Shown: positions 49,253-62,206, counted from the first letter of the stretch. The stretch: 64,000 nucleotides of DNA from Hetaerina americana (GCA_022747635.1 JAKTNV010000007.1:11132497-11196496), one strand, 5' to 3'. A program made the numbers and translations. Notes: a model not told the origin generated them from the letters alone.

Positions 49253-52200
49253 CCAAAAATAGTAAAGGTATAGCACAAATTCTTCTCAAAGCTTTGCTAA
49301 CTAACATAATCTAGGCAAAAATAGTTCAGCCAAGCTTTCCAGTGTGTAAGCGTCGCACACGTTACCACGCAACGTTATGTAAGCTTCATACCCCGCTTTT
49401 GGCAATCCTCGTGCTGTGTTTAAGTATATGCAGGCTATAACTTTATTTATTTGTCAGAATCACAGAACTATCATCTTAGAAATTATTAAGCTGCTACCAA
49501 CAACGCACAAATTTCCCCTGAAGGGGTCATAGCACATCCATCTTATTTATTAATTTACTTAACAAGTTTCTCTAAATTCTGAGTTCTGCAATTCACACCA
49601 AACAATTTTCGATCAAACATAAATTATTAAGTTCACTCATCAAGATCGTTTTCTCTCATTAGCACCACCAGAGTGAGCAGTCAAGCTGAAATGGAAAATT
49701 TTCCATTTTGCGCTGTGATAATATGTGCCTAAAACCCTGTTACAACGTCGCAGGTGATAAATGGACGAACGAACCTGGCGTGAATGTAGCTTTTTTTCTA
49801 CTTGGCGAGACTGAGTCGGCGGTAACATTATGCTAATGGTAAGCGGCTCCGGGAGCGGATGCCAAGTACAACTGTCACTCACATGGAAGACTCGAGTCAT
49901 CACGCAATGAAATGCAACGCATCTGCGACGCGGAGGCAAAATGAAATGACTGAGCCCTCGAGAAGAGAGGGAGAGAGGCTGACGACTCGCCCGTGAGAAC
50001 GAGCCAAAAGGGTGGGGGGGGGGGCGCAGTAAAATGCCCCATTATGCAGGGGAGTGGGGGGCGACGACGCCGTGCTCCCACCTTCCCTCTCGAGAACTCT
50101 CCCGAAATCCTCCATCTACCCTCCGCTCTCCTTTCTGTTCTTTTCCCTTCTGAGCAAGAGAGAGAGAGAGAGAAGGGCGGAGTGGACCGGAGAAGGTCGA
50201 GCACTCCTCTCTTCCACTGTGTGGAGTGGATGGATTAAGTGGAGCGGGGAGGCCAAAAGGGAGAGTAGATGGATGAAGAGATGGAAAGGGAGTGAATGAC
50301 AGGAGTGGACGGGAGGGGACGAAGGAAAGACACTTTGAGAGCCATTTCGGGGGAGGAGGAAGGTAGATGAGGTCGCGGGGTAGGAGGAAGAAGGGGAAAA
50401 TGAAAGGGAGACGGCAAATACTTTCAACGAAAAGTGAAATTACAATTGGCGGGGAAAACGAACGCGATGCCAATTTTTTGTCGAAATAAAAATAAGGGTG
50501 GCTTTTGCACGTCAGCCCCCGGGAGCAGTGGGCCGCACCGCGAAAGGGTGCACGTCCGCACGTCCAGTCACTCGTACTGGCCGCGGGATACTCGCTCACA
50601 CCAAACTAAAGCCGTGAAGTATTGGTGACGATGCAGTGTTATGTCCCCGGGGGGGTTTACCGTTGTTATGGAAATGACAGTGCCCCGGGTTTTAATACGC
50701 AATGTGCGAAGAGCAATTATTACATCCTGCCAGTGAAACTCAATCCGTACGAAAGATTAAGGCCCGCAAAAATTGGTTCTCATCGGAAGACTTTTATGTG
50801 TTTTCGCGTGTTGCTTAATTGTACCCGGATTCCGAAAGTAATATCGTACGTGGAATGATTTTTCGAGGTAAAAAATACTTGCAAAATTTGCACGGTTAAA
50901 AAATATAAGAAGTAATTAAATGGTGAAAAAAACGTGGTGGTCAAACTATAATTATCAATATCGGAAGAGAAAATAACCTAAGAAGGCCATTACTATTAGT
51001 AGAAGAAAAGTACTAAGATATAAATAATAGTTGAGGCCAGTAAAAATGGCTTTAATAAAACTATAAACAATATTTTTAACCTAATAATTTAAATAACATA
51101 CTGCGAATCTGAAGTTATAATGTTGTGAGAATAAAATAAACGACTTGTCTAATTTAGTGGATACAACTTTTCTAATTACTGTCCAACTAATGCAATAGGA
51201 AAGTAAATAATTTTTGCGGAATAGCTAAAACCGTATCCCTACTGCTATATGTGGGTATTTGTATTAAACAAATCAGTCATATGTGGAAAACAAATGCTTC
51301 CCTATGCACGGTAACCCAGATTATAACAAATGCATTAATAATCAGTTAATACATAGAGCGAGGAAATTTTAAGGTCATTAATTTTTGGATATATTCGTGC
51401 ATGGAATTATATACTGGATATTTGTACCGCAATGCGCCATTTTTCTGATAACCTTTTTCATCAGTTTCTATTTTATTAGTTTGCCTAATGAAAATTTTGC
51501 GATTGCTAGTTTGAGGAAAATGTCTGACCTTAAAATTGTAAATGAATTGATTTACCTAATAACCAAAAAAAATCAATTGATTTGACCACAGAGGAGATCA
51601 TAAATAAAAATGTTATTGAACCAAATATTCCATAAATAGTTACAAATGCAAAACAATATTTCTTAGAAATACCGCAAACAAAGGACTAATTCAAGGATAC
51701 ACATATTATCTCCAGTTTAATTTTTACGTCAGTAATTAATCAGATATATATTTCCGGAAATATTTTTTTCTTATATTGTTAGCAGTTCCATTATTCATGA
51801 CAAAATTATGAATAAAATTTTATTTATTCGAGATATAAATATTTTGAGATGTTTTGCTCCCAAATTTCGATTTTGTGCAAGCGGACAGGTATTATTCTAG
51901 CTAAAACAGCTGAACAATTTTAATAACTCCTAACGTCTATTCATAGTTAAAATATGGATGTTCATGCTAGTAATAGGACAATATCATTCAAAATATAAAG
52001 TACAATAAAAAAAATGAAATGGAGAACGGAATGCATTAATAACGTTAAATGAACAATAAGATGACTCCATGAAGTTTTATCTCACAAACCCTGCCACTGC
52101 ATATCCAAATACAATTTGCTAATATTAAATATATTATTTTATTCTAAATAGTAGATAGTTATTGAAGAAATTAAAATTGTCTTTAAATTAATGACCCGTA

Positions 52201-55200
52201 TACACAAAATATTCCCTATGTAAATATCGTAATATACACTTAACTTATACAACGTATATTTTGTTTACAGCATACTAAAACTTCCTATTTAGTGAGAGAA
52301 TACAGGCAATCAGTTGTCGTCTCTGTTTCATCAATGCCGAAGAAATGTTGAAGATTTGAAACGCATGAATACAAAGATTTATGAATTGATCATATCAGAT
52401 GCAACAGAAATATTACTTTCATCACTGCACGTGAATAGAGTGATTGAAAACATACAAAATGATAACATGCCACTAGGTTAACTCCTATATTCACAAAAAT
52501 AACTCAAAATTTCTACTCCTTAATTTTTTACTCTCTGTCCTCTTATTCTTTTCCTCCATACCTTAGACGTTTACACGGATGGGCCGTGATTATTTAATCC
52601 TGAGATTATTAACAACTTATATAACTAAAGAGCAATGTTTGAAAAGTCCAGCTTTCAGGATATTATAGAATCTCGTACCAAAAGGTTTAGAGTCTTAGGG
52701 CGGCGAAATAATTTAAGAGTTACGATGACTTCTGAAACTCTCTGCACTGATGGGGATCAATGATAATTGCTCCTCGGGGATTCATCCAGCCCAAATAGAG
52801 CGAAGAATAAGAGCCAGATGCAAGTTCACGCAGTGGGCGTAACTCGGTGAGGTGTGTCCTAAAGTTTATGAAAAACGTGATGTGTGTACGATAGGTGATG
52901 CTTTTGTGTTGATATCATTATCGAGGAAGGCACTAGCATATAAATTCATCTAGTTAGTACTCATGAAATGATAGGAATCCAAGAATTAGAGAATACTGGA
53001 AACTACAAGGTTGGTACAGGCATGGAAAATGACAGGGCTGGCAGCGAGAGAGACAAGAGCCCACTGATTGACATACCAGGAAATCTGTGATCACATCCTA
53101 GATGTAACATCAGCAAGTACTATGAGACGAAAGAGAGCCAGCACTGTTATAATAGAAGAGTTGCAGCATTAAAAAAAAATCCGATAGGTTAGAAAATTTT
53201 GTAATAAATGAACTATCTCAGTAATTTTAAACACTTTTTTGTACTAAAAATTCAAAGTTAAATCGTCACCGATTGAAGATATTGGGTAACAAAATATCAA
53301 AAATGAGATGAAGAAATAAATAAAATTAATTTGTTGATTGAGGTGATATGATAGGGTAATAGGGATTATCTTTTCATGAAGGAGGAGAGAGAGTAAGGAT
53401 AGATGCGATACTAAACCTAAATCACTAAAAAAATCAGTCAAATTGGAGGATGAGGGTTTTATAGTATCATTAATGGCAAAATAAGCAAGGCCAACAAGTA
53501 TAGCATTAAACCTAAGGTATGTGCTTGCAAGTAGCCATAGATAGAAAGAAGGAGGTAATTGATGAGAATGATCAATGGCAACCATTGTGAGCAATCACGG
53601 GGAATATCAATTGTAAATTATGGAAGTGCAGAACGGGGCAAAGGTAGTTAAGGGAGTAAAAAGCTGTGTAATAAGGGGGCAAGGAATTATCGTAGTAAGA
53701 AAAAATATAACTTTGCAAGAGAGAGGAATTATTAAAAACAAATTCTTGGTTCAAAAATTATCTCAGGTGCATGCACAAATGTAAAACATTAAGAAATACC
53801 GGAAGGAATTCATTTGTACGAGATATTTTGCTGCTTAAAATTTGTTGATGTTTCTTTATGACCATTATATTCTAAGTTCCACGAAAGTTACATTTAATTT
53901 TCCCTATACTTCTTCCAGCTTCCTTCATTCTTCAACTTCTTTCCGCGTTATATTTATCCTAAATTTTTTCTTCTTGCATTTCCATCCTTCATGTCGTATT
54001 TTCTAGTTCTTCCTCTACTCCAATTAACCAGCATATTCACTTGAACGACCAGCTCACTACATTTTAATATTTTTTCCAGACTCCTTTTTTGGTGTTTTTC
54101 GAAAATCTCCAGGCAACTTCCTCTCTTTGTTCATCATTGCTAAAAGTTTACTTGGTGTGCCTACCATCTATTCTCTCCAACTTATTTCTATTAATTCTTC
54201 TTGATTCCCTTCTACCACACCTTTGCCAGCAAAATTTCCCTTCCAATTTTTCAATAACCATGTCAATTTTTCTCAAAGGTACTATCAAACTACCTACATG
54301 AACTGCTCCAATATTTTGTCTATTCCCTCCTACTTGGATATTTATCGTAGATGTTTTAGTCAATGAAAATATAATTACTTAGTAAAAAGCAAAAGGAACG
54401 ATGCTAAAGGAAGGAATGAGAATGCTTTTGAGATAGGGGATTATGATCCTGGAAGAGAGAAATAAATGCAAAAACGTAATCACAGGTTTTTTTACATATT
54501 CCAGCAAAAAATAACAAACAGAAGTATTTAAAAATGTAAAAAGATAATAACTTGATGAAAATGGGGTCAAAAAGCATTTCAAGAATATGCAGCAATTACA
54601 GCCTGCTAAAAATAATACGTACTGCCAAATGGAATGGGAGAAATAACATCGAGTTGAAGGCATAAACTAAGAGATGTATTTCCCAACACAATTGAAGTTC
54701 TGATAACTTTAACATAATACATCTTCAAAGAATAGTCAGAGAATATCCTTGTTAAGACAATAAGACATTACGATTACACACAGAGATGAAGTCGGACTTG
54801 AATTAAGATAGCCTCATTCCAAGAAAACCATAATACCGAGGTACAAGAATTACTAATGAATGCGAGCAAGCCAGCTGGAAGAGAAAAAATCCTCACGGAA
54901 TAAATGAAATAAAATTGAAAGACTGAGTAACGGATTTGCATTTATGAGGAAGGCCTTCGTTCTCTGATACGGACCAATATTAATATCCGGTGAAAAATAA
55001 GAAAAAGCAGCAGTACGTGATAACTTTAACAGCAAACTTAATTTTACAAACGGTAAAGTTTCTACGAGGAATCAAAAGTATGTTGAAGGTTATAAAAGAG
55101 ATAAAACATCCAGAGCAAAGATCAATTTGGATTTAGTAGGCGGGAAGTATGTGATCCCTAAAGGTTAATGAGAACGATGATGGAACGGAGCGTAGAGCGA

Positions 55201-56999
55201 GGTAATTAATATTCTTTTCTTCAAAGCGATGAATTTTAATAATAATAAAAAATAAGATACGGTATATGTCTCTTATATTCCACACCAGGAAAGTGGCGCA
55301 AGATACACGGTAATAAAAGCTTTAACAGATGAATTGAAATCCCTGACTAAATAAGTAATTGAGGGCAGGCACATTGTGTAAAGAAAAGTGTAGTGAAGAG
55401 GTGTAAACGGTATGTAATTATTTTTTACATGCTAAAAAGTATCTTTTAAGGTATATGTCAGTATATTGCTGTCAGAAAAAAATATGGAGAGAATATCCTA
55501 ACAAGGTAGAACTTTTAAGGAAAAATTTGGGGGAGAAAAGAAATTGCCGATATAAATTCGAGGAAGAGAAAAAAGTATTGGATGATATATATTGAAAAGC
55601 AACGAGATATGGAATTCTGAGATGAAAAAGAGAATTTTGATCGACCTATTTAAATGAAATGAGGAGTATTCAAGCAATACATTATAATTTATCTGCTCTT
55701 TTGTGGACCAAATATACTATTGCCGAGCTTAAATAGATGTTTATAAAATAATCATCAATAGATGATAGTATTGGTCAAAACACGACATTTTAAGAAATTT
55801 ATTAAAATTATTCAGCCTTTGGAGGACACACAGTTTTTAAATCCATGTGATACTTAAAGAATAAAAAAACGGTTTCATGGTTGAATGAGCGATTTTTAAT
55901 GGCTTTATAAATACGAAAAGATATTTCTGTCATCGAGAATACCCGCAACGTGGCTGGGATTCTTATACCGCGCGAATACTCCACCTGGGAGGAATTTTCT
56001 TCGTTGTACACGCCACAATGTTTTTCCCTTACTTGTGTTTTCTTTCAATAAAGAAAAGGCTATTTTCTCGTTTTCTCTCTTATTTATGACTTGAGAATGA
56101 GAATATATCATTTCATCCGAGCAATTGGAGATACGCAAACACCGTAGTTGCAAAAGGAATGGAGTAAAAATTTTTGGCTATTTTGATGGAGAGATTTTTA
56201 AGTAGAAAATAAATTTGACATATCCTAGAATCAAACGCTAACTAGCTAAATTCTAGTTTTGGTATTCTTATGCACTATAAGCGTACCTAATGTTCCATTC
56301 ACAGTAACTTTCATCACAGTACATTTCTACAAATAATTATGTAAAAAAAACAGCTTTTTGAGTGACTGCATTGGGTATGATTTTGTTTCTCAACAATTTT
56401 TAAATGAGTCACCACACTTGAAATGGGTTAGTATTCTACATTTGGATTGTAGTATATCTTCATAGTGACTGCTGCTTTCATGCACAATTTTAGAAGATTT
56501 GGTTTGAGCTGTGACTCAAACGGTGAGCGGTAACATCTAGATGACACGAAACCTGATCGTAAATTTTCCTCAGAGGAGACCTGGAGGTTTCATTGGTGAA
56601 CGCACGCGAGGAGAACCAAAATATTCAGCACTCGAATCTCAGTGAAGTGAAGTGACAATGTCATGGTGGATCGCCTCCATTCGTAAGATTTATAATGGAG
56701 GCTTAAGGAATTCAAGTTCAACTGGAGCGTTGAAAGAAGAACGAGCTTATTTACATCCGACGTCACGGCCATTTTTTCCCTCCGCTGAACCGGAGGAGTA
56801 CTTGGAGAATAAGGGAATAAAGGAGTCAGGGAAACCCACGACGCTACTTGCTGACTCATTTGTACAAAAATAGGCATGCTCCTTTAAGCCATTACGGGTT
56901 GAAAGAGCCTGAATGGGTAAAGGAGATATGAAAATTGAACCCAAGAACCATTGATGCGAAGAAGTAATGGCACAAGACCGGAATCGGCTTATATTTGCC
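49253..56999. other. unannotated; low-complexity block at 49980-50420
   Basis: The block has a G run near 50012-50023, a (GA)n run at 50158-50173 and purine-rich DNA. It produces overlapping frames up to 185 codons on both strands without any domain. The rest is AT-rich with short frames only. At 54857-54890 the text YRGTRITNECE resembles the YLG-x-x-IT segment of LINE RTs, but it is too short to call. Confidence 0.45.
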
Positions 57000-57300
57000 T
57001 AATTCGCCAACAGGTCACAGCAATACCTCACCGCTGAGGGAATATGCGTAGGTATTTCCTCCTTAGCGTCGGTAGAGGGAGTTGCAGCTCTCCGGATAAA
57101 AATGAAAACTCTGCCGCTCTGTGGGATCGGAGCCCACCTCGTAAGAGCATCACTTGGATGCAACGAGAACTTATGTCGACCAACTTCGCGGATGGAGAAT
57201 GGAGGGAAAGGTATTATGTGGGTGGGAGTTGAACATGAATGAGGAGACGCAGAGCGCATGGCTCTACCGCAAAGAGGAAAGCTCCGTTTTTCATTGCCTC
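57000..57300 (-). mobile_element. possible tRNA-derived SINE (SINE-3)
   Basis: The minus strand starts with GCGGTAGAGCCATGCGCTCT (57271-57252), resembling a tRNA D arm with A box. GTTCAACTCCC follows at 57234-57224, close to a B box. The downstream sequence is GC-moderate and unlike its surroundings. The right border is clear at the tRNA-like head; the 3' end near 57000 is a guess. Confidence 0.45.
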
Positions 57301-57419
57301 TCCACATTACTTATTCCTGAAGTTGATATATGAGAAATATACACATCCACGTATCACAATATAGAATGGCACTTACGATTGACAAAATAAATTAAGCATA
57401 ATTTTTTAAGAACACCACT

Positions 57420-58460
57420 CTCTTAAAGTACATTTCACTTCAAGACATCTTCAAGTCCACGAGACCACCTGCGGGCCCCCCTGTCTCTTCTCCGCACCGT
57501 GCAACCACCTACACTGCAAATGCTACCATCTCCTTCGACCCGCCATCTTTTTGACTGTAAATTGTAATTCAAGAGTCATTTCTTCGCCGCCTGCACTAAA
57601 ATGTCATATACCGCCTCTCCTGAAACTTCTGCCCCACTTTCTAAGTGGGTGAATTCACCACCACCCATTTTCCCCTCCGCATTAATAACCGCCGCTACTC
57701 CACCAAAACTCCCATCTTCCTAAATTATCCCATTCTTATCCATACTGCTTTCCAAGACCAATCCTTCGACGACTGTTTCTCTGTTTCTGCGATTAAAAGT
57801 TCGACGGGCGTTTAAACGAAAAGGAGGGACACTATGGGAATAAAAGTGATGTGGATTGCCTGTAATTAATAATTAGGAATAGGTCACGGATTATTTGTTT
57901 AATTTTGTGAGTTCCGGCGAAAAAAGTGTTGATAAGATTAGGGCATTTTGGGCGCTTTGTTTTGGGGAAAAGAGTGTATTGGGTGGACGGCTTGAGAATT
58001 TTACTGTTCAGTAGTTTTTCAGGGTACCCACATTTTCATGGAAGACCACCCTGCCCTCCGCAATAATAGCCACCGCAATTCCACAAAATCTCCCACCTCC
58101 TTAATTATCCCATCTTAACTCACACTGATTCCCACGACCAATCTTTCAATGACTGCTTCTCTGTTTCAGTGATGAAACCCTCCTCAAATCTGCAAGTATC
58201 ATAGAGGCGATAACCCGCGAGATGGCGCATATCTGGGTGACCCAGTCATTTAAACCCCCCGGACTAAACCAAGCTCACTGAATCCATCCAATAGCGGCTA
58301 CATATAGTATTTTCTCCCACCCCCTTATCTGTTTCCTATTTGTCCCTTACCTCTCTTCTTCCTCTCCCCCACACACATGTCCTCTCCGTTCTTTCGACGG
58401 GAACGCCATTCTGAAGATGAGATGGTGCCGTCGAAGCGTCAAAACTAGATATGTGAGGAT
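57420..58460 (+). mobile_element. decayed PLE-type 3' region with internal direct repeat
   Basis: A segment of about 120 bp at 57678-57800 recurs in the same orientation at 58050-58176, roughly 75-80% alike by eye. Shared blocks are AATTATCCCAT, CGACCAAT and GACTG-TTCTCTGTTT. The region ends in a damaged hammerhead-like motif at 58404-58446. PLEs often carry tandem partial copies of their 3' end (pseudo-LTRs), which would fit. No coding remnant is recognised, so the assignment is tentative. Confidence 0.42.
58404..58446 (+). ncRNA. degenerate hammerhead-like motif
   Basis: CTGAAGA at 58411-58417 is intact, but GAAG (58433-58436) replaces GAAA and stem II is poorly paired. GCGTC keeps the expected cleavage triplet. 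It is followed by TATGTGAGGATCC, related to the TGTGAGTGTCC tail block of other copies. Confidence 0.5.
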
Positions 58461-58554
58461 CCTTTCTCTGTGTTTGAATGTTTTAATCAAATTTTTATTA
58501 ATTTTTTTAATCGCTGAAAGGCGTTCTATTTCCAAGATGATTACAGGCGGGAAT

Positions 58555-58790
58555 TGGGATGGTGTAGTGCAGCTAACGCACTGGCTTCCGGCCCAAAGGA
58601 CTCGGGTTTGAATCTCGCAGGAAGATATTTTTCAGTAGCATCCCAGTTCCTACTTGAGGTGGTTTGTGGAGGACACTTTGAGTGAGTACGCCGTCCATCG
58701 GATGGGATGTTAGGCCGCGAACCTCTTGGCGCCTTTCGTTAAGAGTAGGCTAATGCCGGCGCCAGGTTTATCTCTACCATTCCTTTTCCA
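58555..58790 (+). mobile_element. tRNA-derived SINE (SINE-2)
   Basis: The head has GTAGTGCAGCTAACGCACTGG near 58564 as A box and GGGTTTGAATCTC at 58604-58616 as a near-canonical B box, about 40 bp apart as in tRNAs. A GC-moderate body follows to about 58790, ending near a GCCGGCGCCAGG stretch. The sequence is not that of SINE-1. Confidence 0.65.
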
Positions 58791-60689
58791 TCGATTTTTT
58801 GGCGAAAATGACCTCAGCTGTCGGTCGCTTTCTCTAAAACTACTACTGCTAGATAGTTATATACAAACATTTATATATATACATTTACACGAGTGTATAC
58901 ATAATTCCACAATTAATTAAAAATTAAGGGCGCATGAGTAGGCGCTGAGTCGGTACGTGTGACGTCATGCTATTAAGAGTATACTCTATAAACTAGCCGA
59001 TGTTAGTTTCTAGAATAAACTACGATTCAAAATCAATTTTCCCTGGATTATTTTCATCCGGAATCAAGATTGTTCAGTTTTGCTTTGATATCCACTTAAG
59101 GAACGTGATCAGAATACGCCCAGGGAGAAGGACTGTATTTTATTTCTAGTCATTTTCATACAAACTATTAAATACACAAATTCGACCGCCTTGCCCTTAA
59201 AGTGACCAGGAACACAAATAATGGTTTTAAGCCTCCCTTATAAAACATTCCCACAGTTGTCTTATTGTAAAGCAGGTTATAATGAAAAAATCTATCAGCA
59301 TTGAGGACTTCTTGTATAAAATACAGATGACCACTTCCGCAGCGAGTTTTGGAATTTTCCATTGAATCGAGTAATGCAAAAACAACATAATCACACTATG
59401 TTTCGTTTGACGCGAGGGTTGATTAAAAATAAATTCGCAAATATTCTTAAACGTACCAAAAATATGTATTGCGTTTAAAAAACGCATTTTATGAAGATAA
59501 TTTACCTTACATGATGACTTTGTCTGAGAAGTCATTACACTCCTATGAGATATCCCCATATACTACTAATTTGCTTGTCGATGATTGAAATAATATGAAA
59601 AGAAAGCAAATATAAGTATAATGGAAACTCCTGAGGAATCACTCTTGGAGGATCACGTGATAGCTGGTGATGATTTAAATCACGCGATATGCTGGGAGTA
59701 CGTGAAGATTTTGCCGGGAGTAAAGTAGTGAACCTTGGAGGCATGAGATGGACGGGTTGGTATACTGGGGATATAGAGAATTGAATTTCCCCACTTTCAC
59801 GGCTTTATCGACTTTGAGTGGATCAAGACGTGAACATGTCAGCCAGGCGCCGACGGAGAAAACTCGCCGTCTGAAATTAGGGGTGCTCTTGCCCTACATT
59901 TCAACGAATATTAAACTCAAGCATACATAACGTCATCACAAGTAGCAACGGGGAAAACTAATAACAAAAATATCAAAAACTAAAAGCTAAACCTAAGACC
60001 TGTTTCAGATGAGTGTATTTAATTCGCAATTTTTAATAATACCCATAGAAATGCAACACATTTCATTATATGGTAGAAGATGTTTATGCTATGAAAACTT
60101 ATGTTAACTGTCGTGTGCTTACTTAAGTTCGTTGATTTAATTTTTTAAATGTTGATTTCTTGAACATTTGAGACTATATTTAACATATTTACTCTTGGCG
60201 TAGAATACATAACATACAATAACCTATTTCTAGTGATAACACTCGGCACTTGATATTAGTGCATTTCAGCGACATCCAAATGGATTATTACTAATAAAAA
60301 GCATTTCCGCAGCGAAATAGAAGTGAAAATCAGCCATATCTGATCAAGTGCAGAGCGATATTTTAATAGCCTCTGAAACATATTAGTTGATCAATCATCA
60401 ACTGATTTACATTAAAAGATTTACATAAATAACATTACGACAACTTACTGCCTCAAACAAAGTAATACGACATACTTTAATGTGATGGTTATTTTAACAA
60501 TTACTTTACTTATAGTCGGATTGAGGAATATTGCATTTTATATTTATTTTTGGAAATAACTTCTCATTTCAAGGTTTCAACCTCGATCTAGCTGGCTACC
60601 TTACCTCCATTAGTCGAAAAAAATGATGCATATATCTTAAAATACGAGATATACTGGGACGGTACAATAGAAGACCAATATACAGAGAC
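58791..60689. other. AT-rich DNA, nothing recognised
   Basis: Short motif-free frames only (up to 110 codons, minus, 59227-59559). Confidence 0.5.
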
Positions 60690-60802
60690 CTGTATACTTA
60701 TAAAACAAGCAAAAGAAAATTCACATTGAAGATAGTTTGAGCTTTCGACCTTATCTATTAGGCCTTCTTCAGGTCAGTTGTGTGTATACACATATATAAT
60801 TA
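60690..60802 (-). mobile_element. PLE 3' end, minus strand (PLE-7)
   Basis: Only the hammerhead-like motif and about 40 bp of tail are recognisable. It faces away from PLE-8, and the two are joined by the TA/CA palindrome at 60803-61012. Confidence 0.6.
60731..60780 (-). ncRNA. hammerhead-like ribozyme, PLE-7 copy (intact core)
   Basis: On the minus strand: CTGAAGA (60772-60766), an extra A, stem GGCC/GGTC with a 10-nt loop, GAAA (60746-60743) and GCTC. Stem III uses G-C where most copies use C-G, a compensated change shared with PLE-3. Confidence 0.68.
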
Positions 60803-60816
60803 CACACACACATACA

Positions 60817-60910
<94 letters not shown>

Positions 60911-60948
60911 AATATAAATAAATAAATATATATATATATATGTGTGTG

Positions 60949-61000
<52 letters not shown>

Positions 61001-61012
61001 TGTATGTGTGTG
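60803..61012. repeat. TA/CA palindromic microsatellite between two PLE ends
   Basis: ACACACATACACTCATA on the left is matched by its complement TATGAGTGTATGTGTGT on the right. Inside, TACACATACACACACA pairs with TGTGTGTGTATGTGTA. The spaces between are TA arrays and the centre is AAATAAATAAATA-like. Confidence 0.85.
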
Positions 61013-61283
61013 GTTAGGGAGTTATGGAGTTGGGATTAGGGAGTCGTCGTGGTCCCGTTTTTCGTCAGAGAATCGGTAACCGTGGGGCAGGTTTGGCAGG
61101 TCGCCCATTAAGACCTTTGGGACGATTTTAACGGATTTCGTTATTACTTCTATATCTTCAGATGAAGACGGATTGTTTCCGTCGAAATATCAAGAAATAA
61201 CGTGTGAGTGTTCTTGTTGTGTTTCTATATTGTGTGTTACTTGGTATTGTACTATTCGGCACTTCCGTGTTACGTCTACGAAA

Positions 61284-61285
<2 letters not shown>
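61013..61285 (+). mobile_element. PLE 3' end, plus strand (PLE-8)
   Basis: An untranslated stretch with repeated AGGGAGT elements is followed by a hammerhead-like motif and a tail containing TGTGAGTGTTC and TGTTTCTATATTGTG. The tail resembles that of the 21.1-kb palindrome over about 45 bp. It ends at a (TA)n array. No protein remnant. Confidence 0.6.
61155..61196 (+). ncRNA. hammerhead-like motif, PLE-8 copy (core altered)
   Basis: The core reads CAGATGA (61160-61166), one base off CTGATGA. An extra A, stem GACGG/CCGTC, GAAA (61184-61187) and TATC follow. Stem III is A-T/T-A here, again a compensated change. The changed core base should impair cleavage. Confidence 0.55.

Positions 61286-61375
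<90 letters not shown>
61286..61375. repeat. (TA)n microsatellite
   Basis: Pure TA, 90 bp. Confidence 0.96.
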
Positions 61376-61381
<6 letters not shown>

Positions 61382-61970
61382 CTATTTACGCACACACACT
61401 TCAATATAGCTTAAAAAATAGGAGCAGACAATCTTCCAGTGTACTCTTATGAAACACGCACCCATTTGAAGCAAAGACGGAGGCAATTACGTGAAAATCC
61501 TAATTCAGGTTTACTCTCACCACACAAAGATCCCATTAGGTCCCGTCACCAAAGGCCAGCAATGCCCCACCATCGAATGAATGGACGCTTGAACCCAAAA
61601 CGAACCTCATAAAAATGTGTTATGGTGACAGACGCGACCTTCGTTGCCGCAACACTCAGCATCGAAACGAAAAGACTATAAAGGATTGAACGCCCCCCTC
61701 CTGCCCTGAGCAACCTACTTGGATTACAGACGACAGGGAAGTTTGAAAAACTAACAGGATTTCGTCGAAGCTCGTTATCCGACCCTCTCTCTTATTCGAG
61801 AAAGGCCACTCTTCGTAATTTCGTCGTTTCTTTTATATTCCCTCTTCTTTCACACCGCAACCCCCTCCCTTTTGCGCTCACACACAGCTATTTCTTCTCT
61901 CCCATTATCTCACTTTCTACTTATTTACCTCTCCGTATAAAATGAGAATTGGCGGGAGGTTGGGATGTGT
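61376..61970. other. unannotated spacer
   Basis: No repeat or coding signal seen. Confidence 0.5.
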
Positions 61971-62121
<151 letters not shown>

Positions 62122-62206
62122 TAGAGAGAGAGAGCCGGCTGAAATTGGAGCCGGAATTAGTGTAGTCTTGCCAAATTTGCCCAGCATTCACACCACTTAA
62201 AGATAT

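Noticed and set aside
49875..50599. Cluster of frames up to 185 codons
   Set aside because: Purine/pyrimidine bias keeps both strands open; no domain or consistent reading frame.
54845..54960. Short LINE-like text YRGTRITNECE
   Set aside because: Only about ten residues match and flanking frames do not continue the RT pattern.
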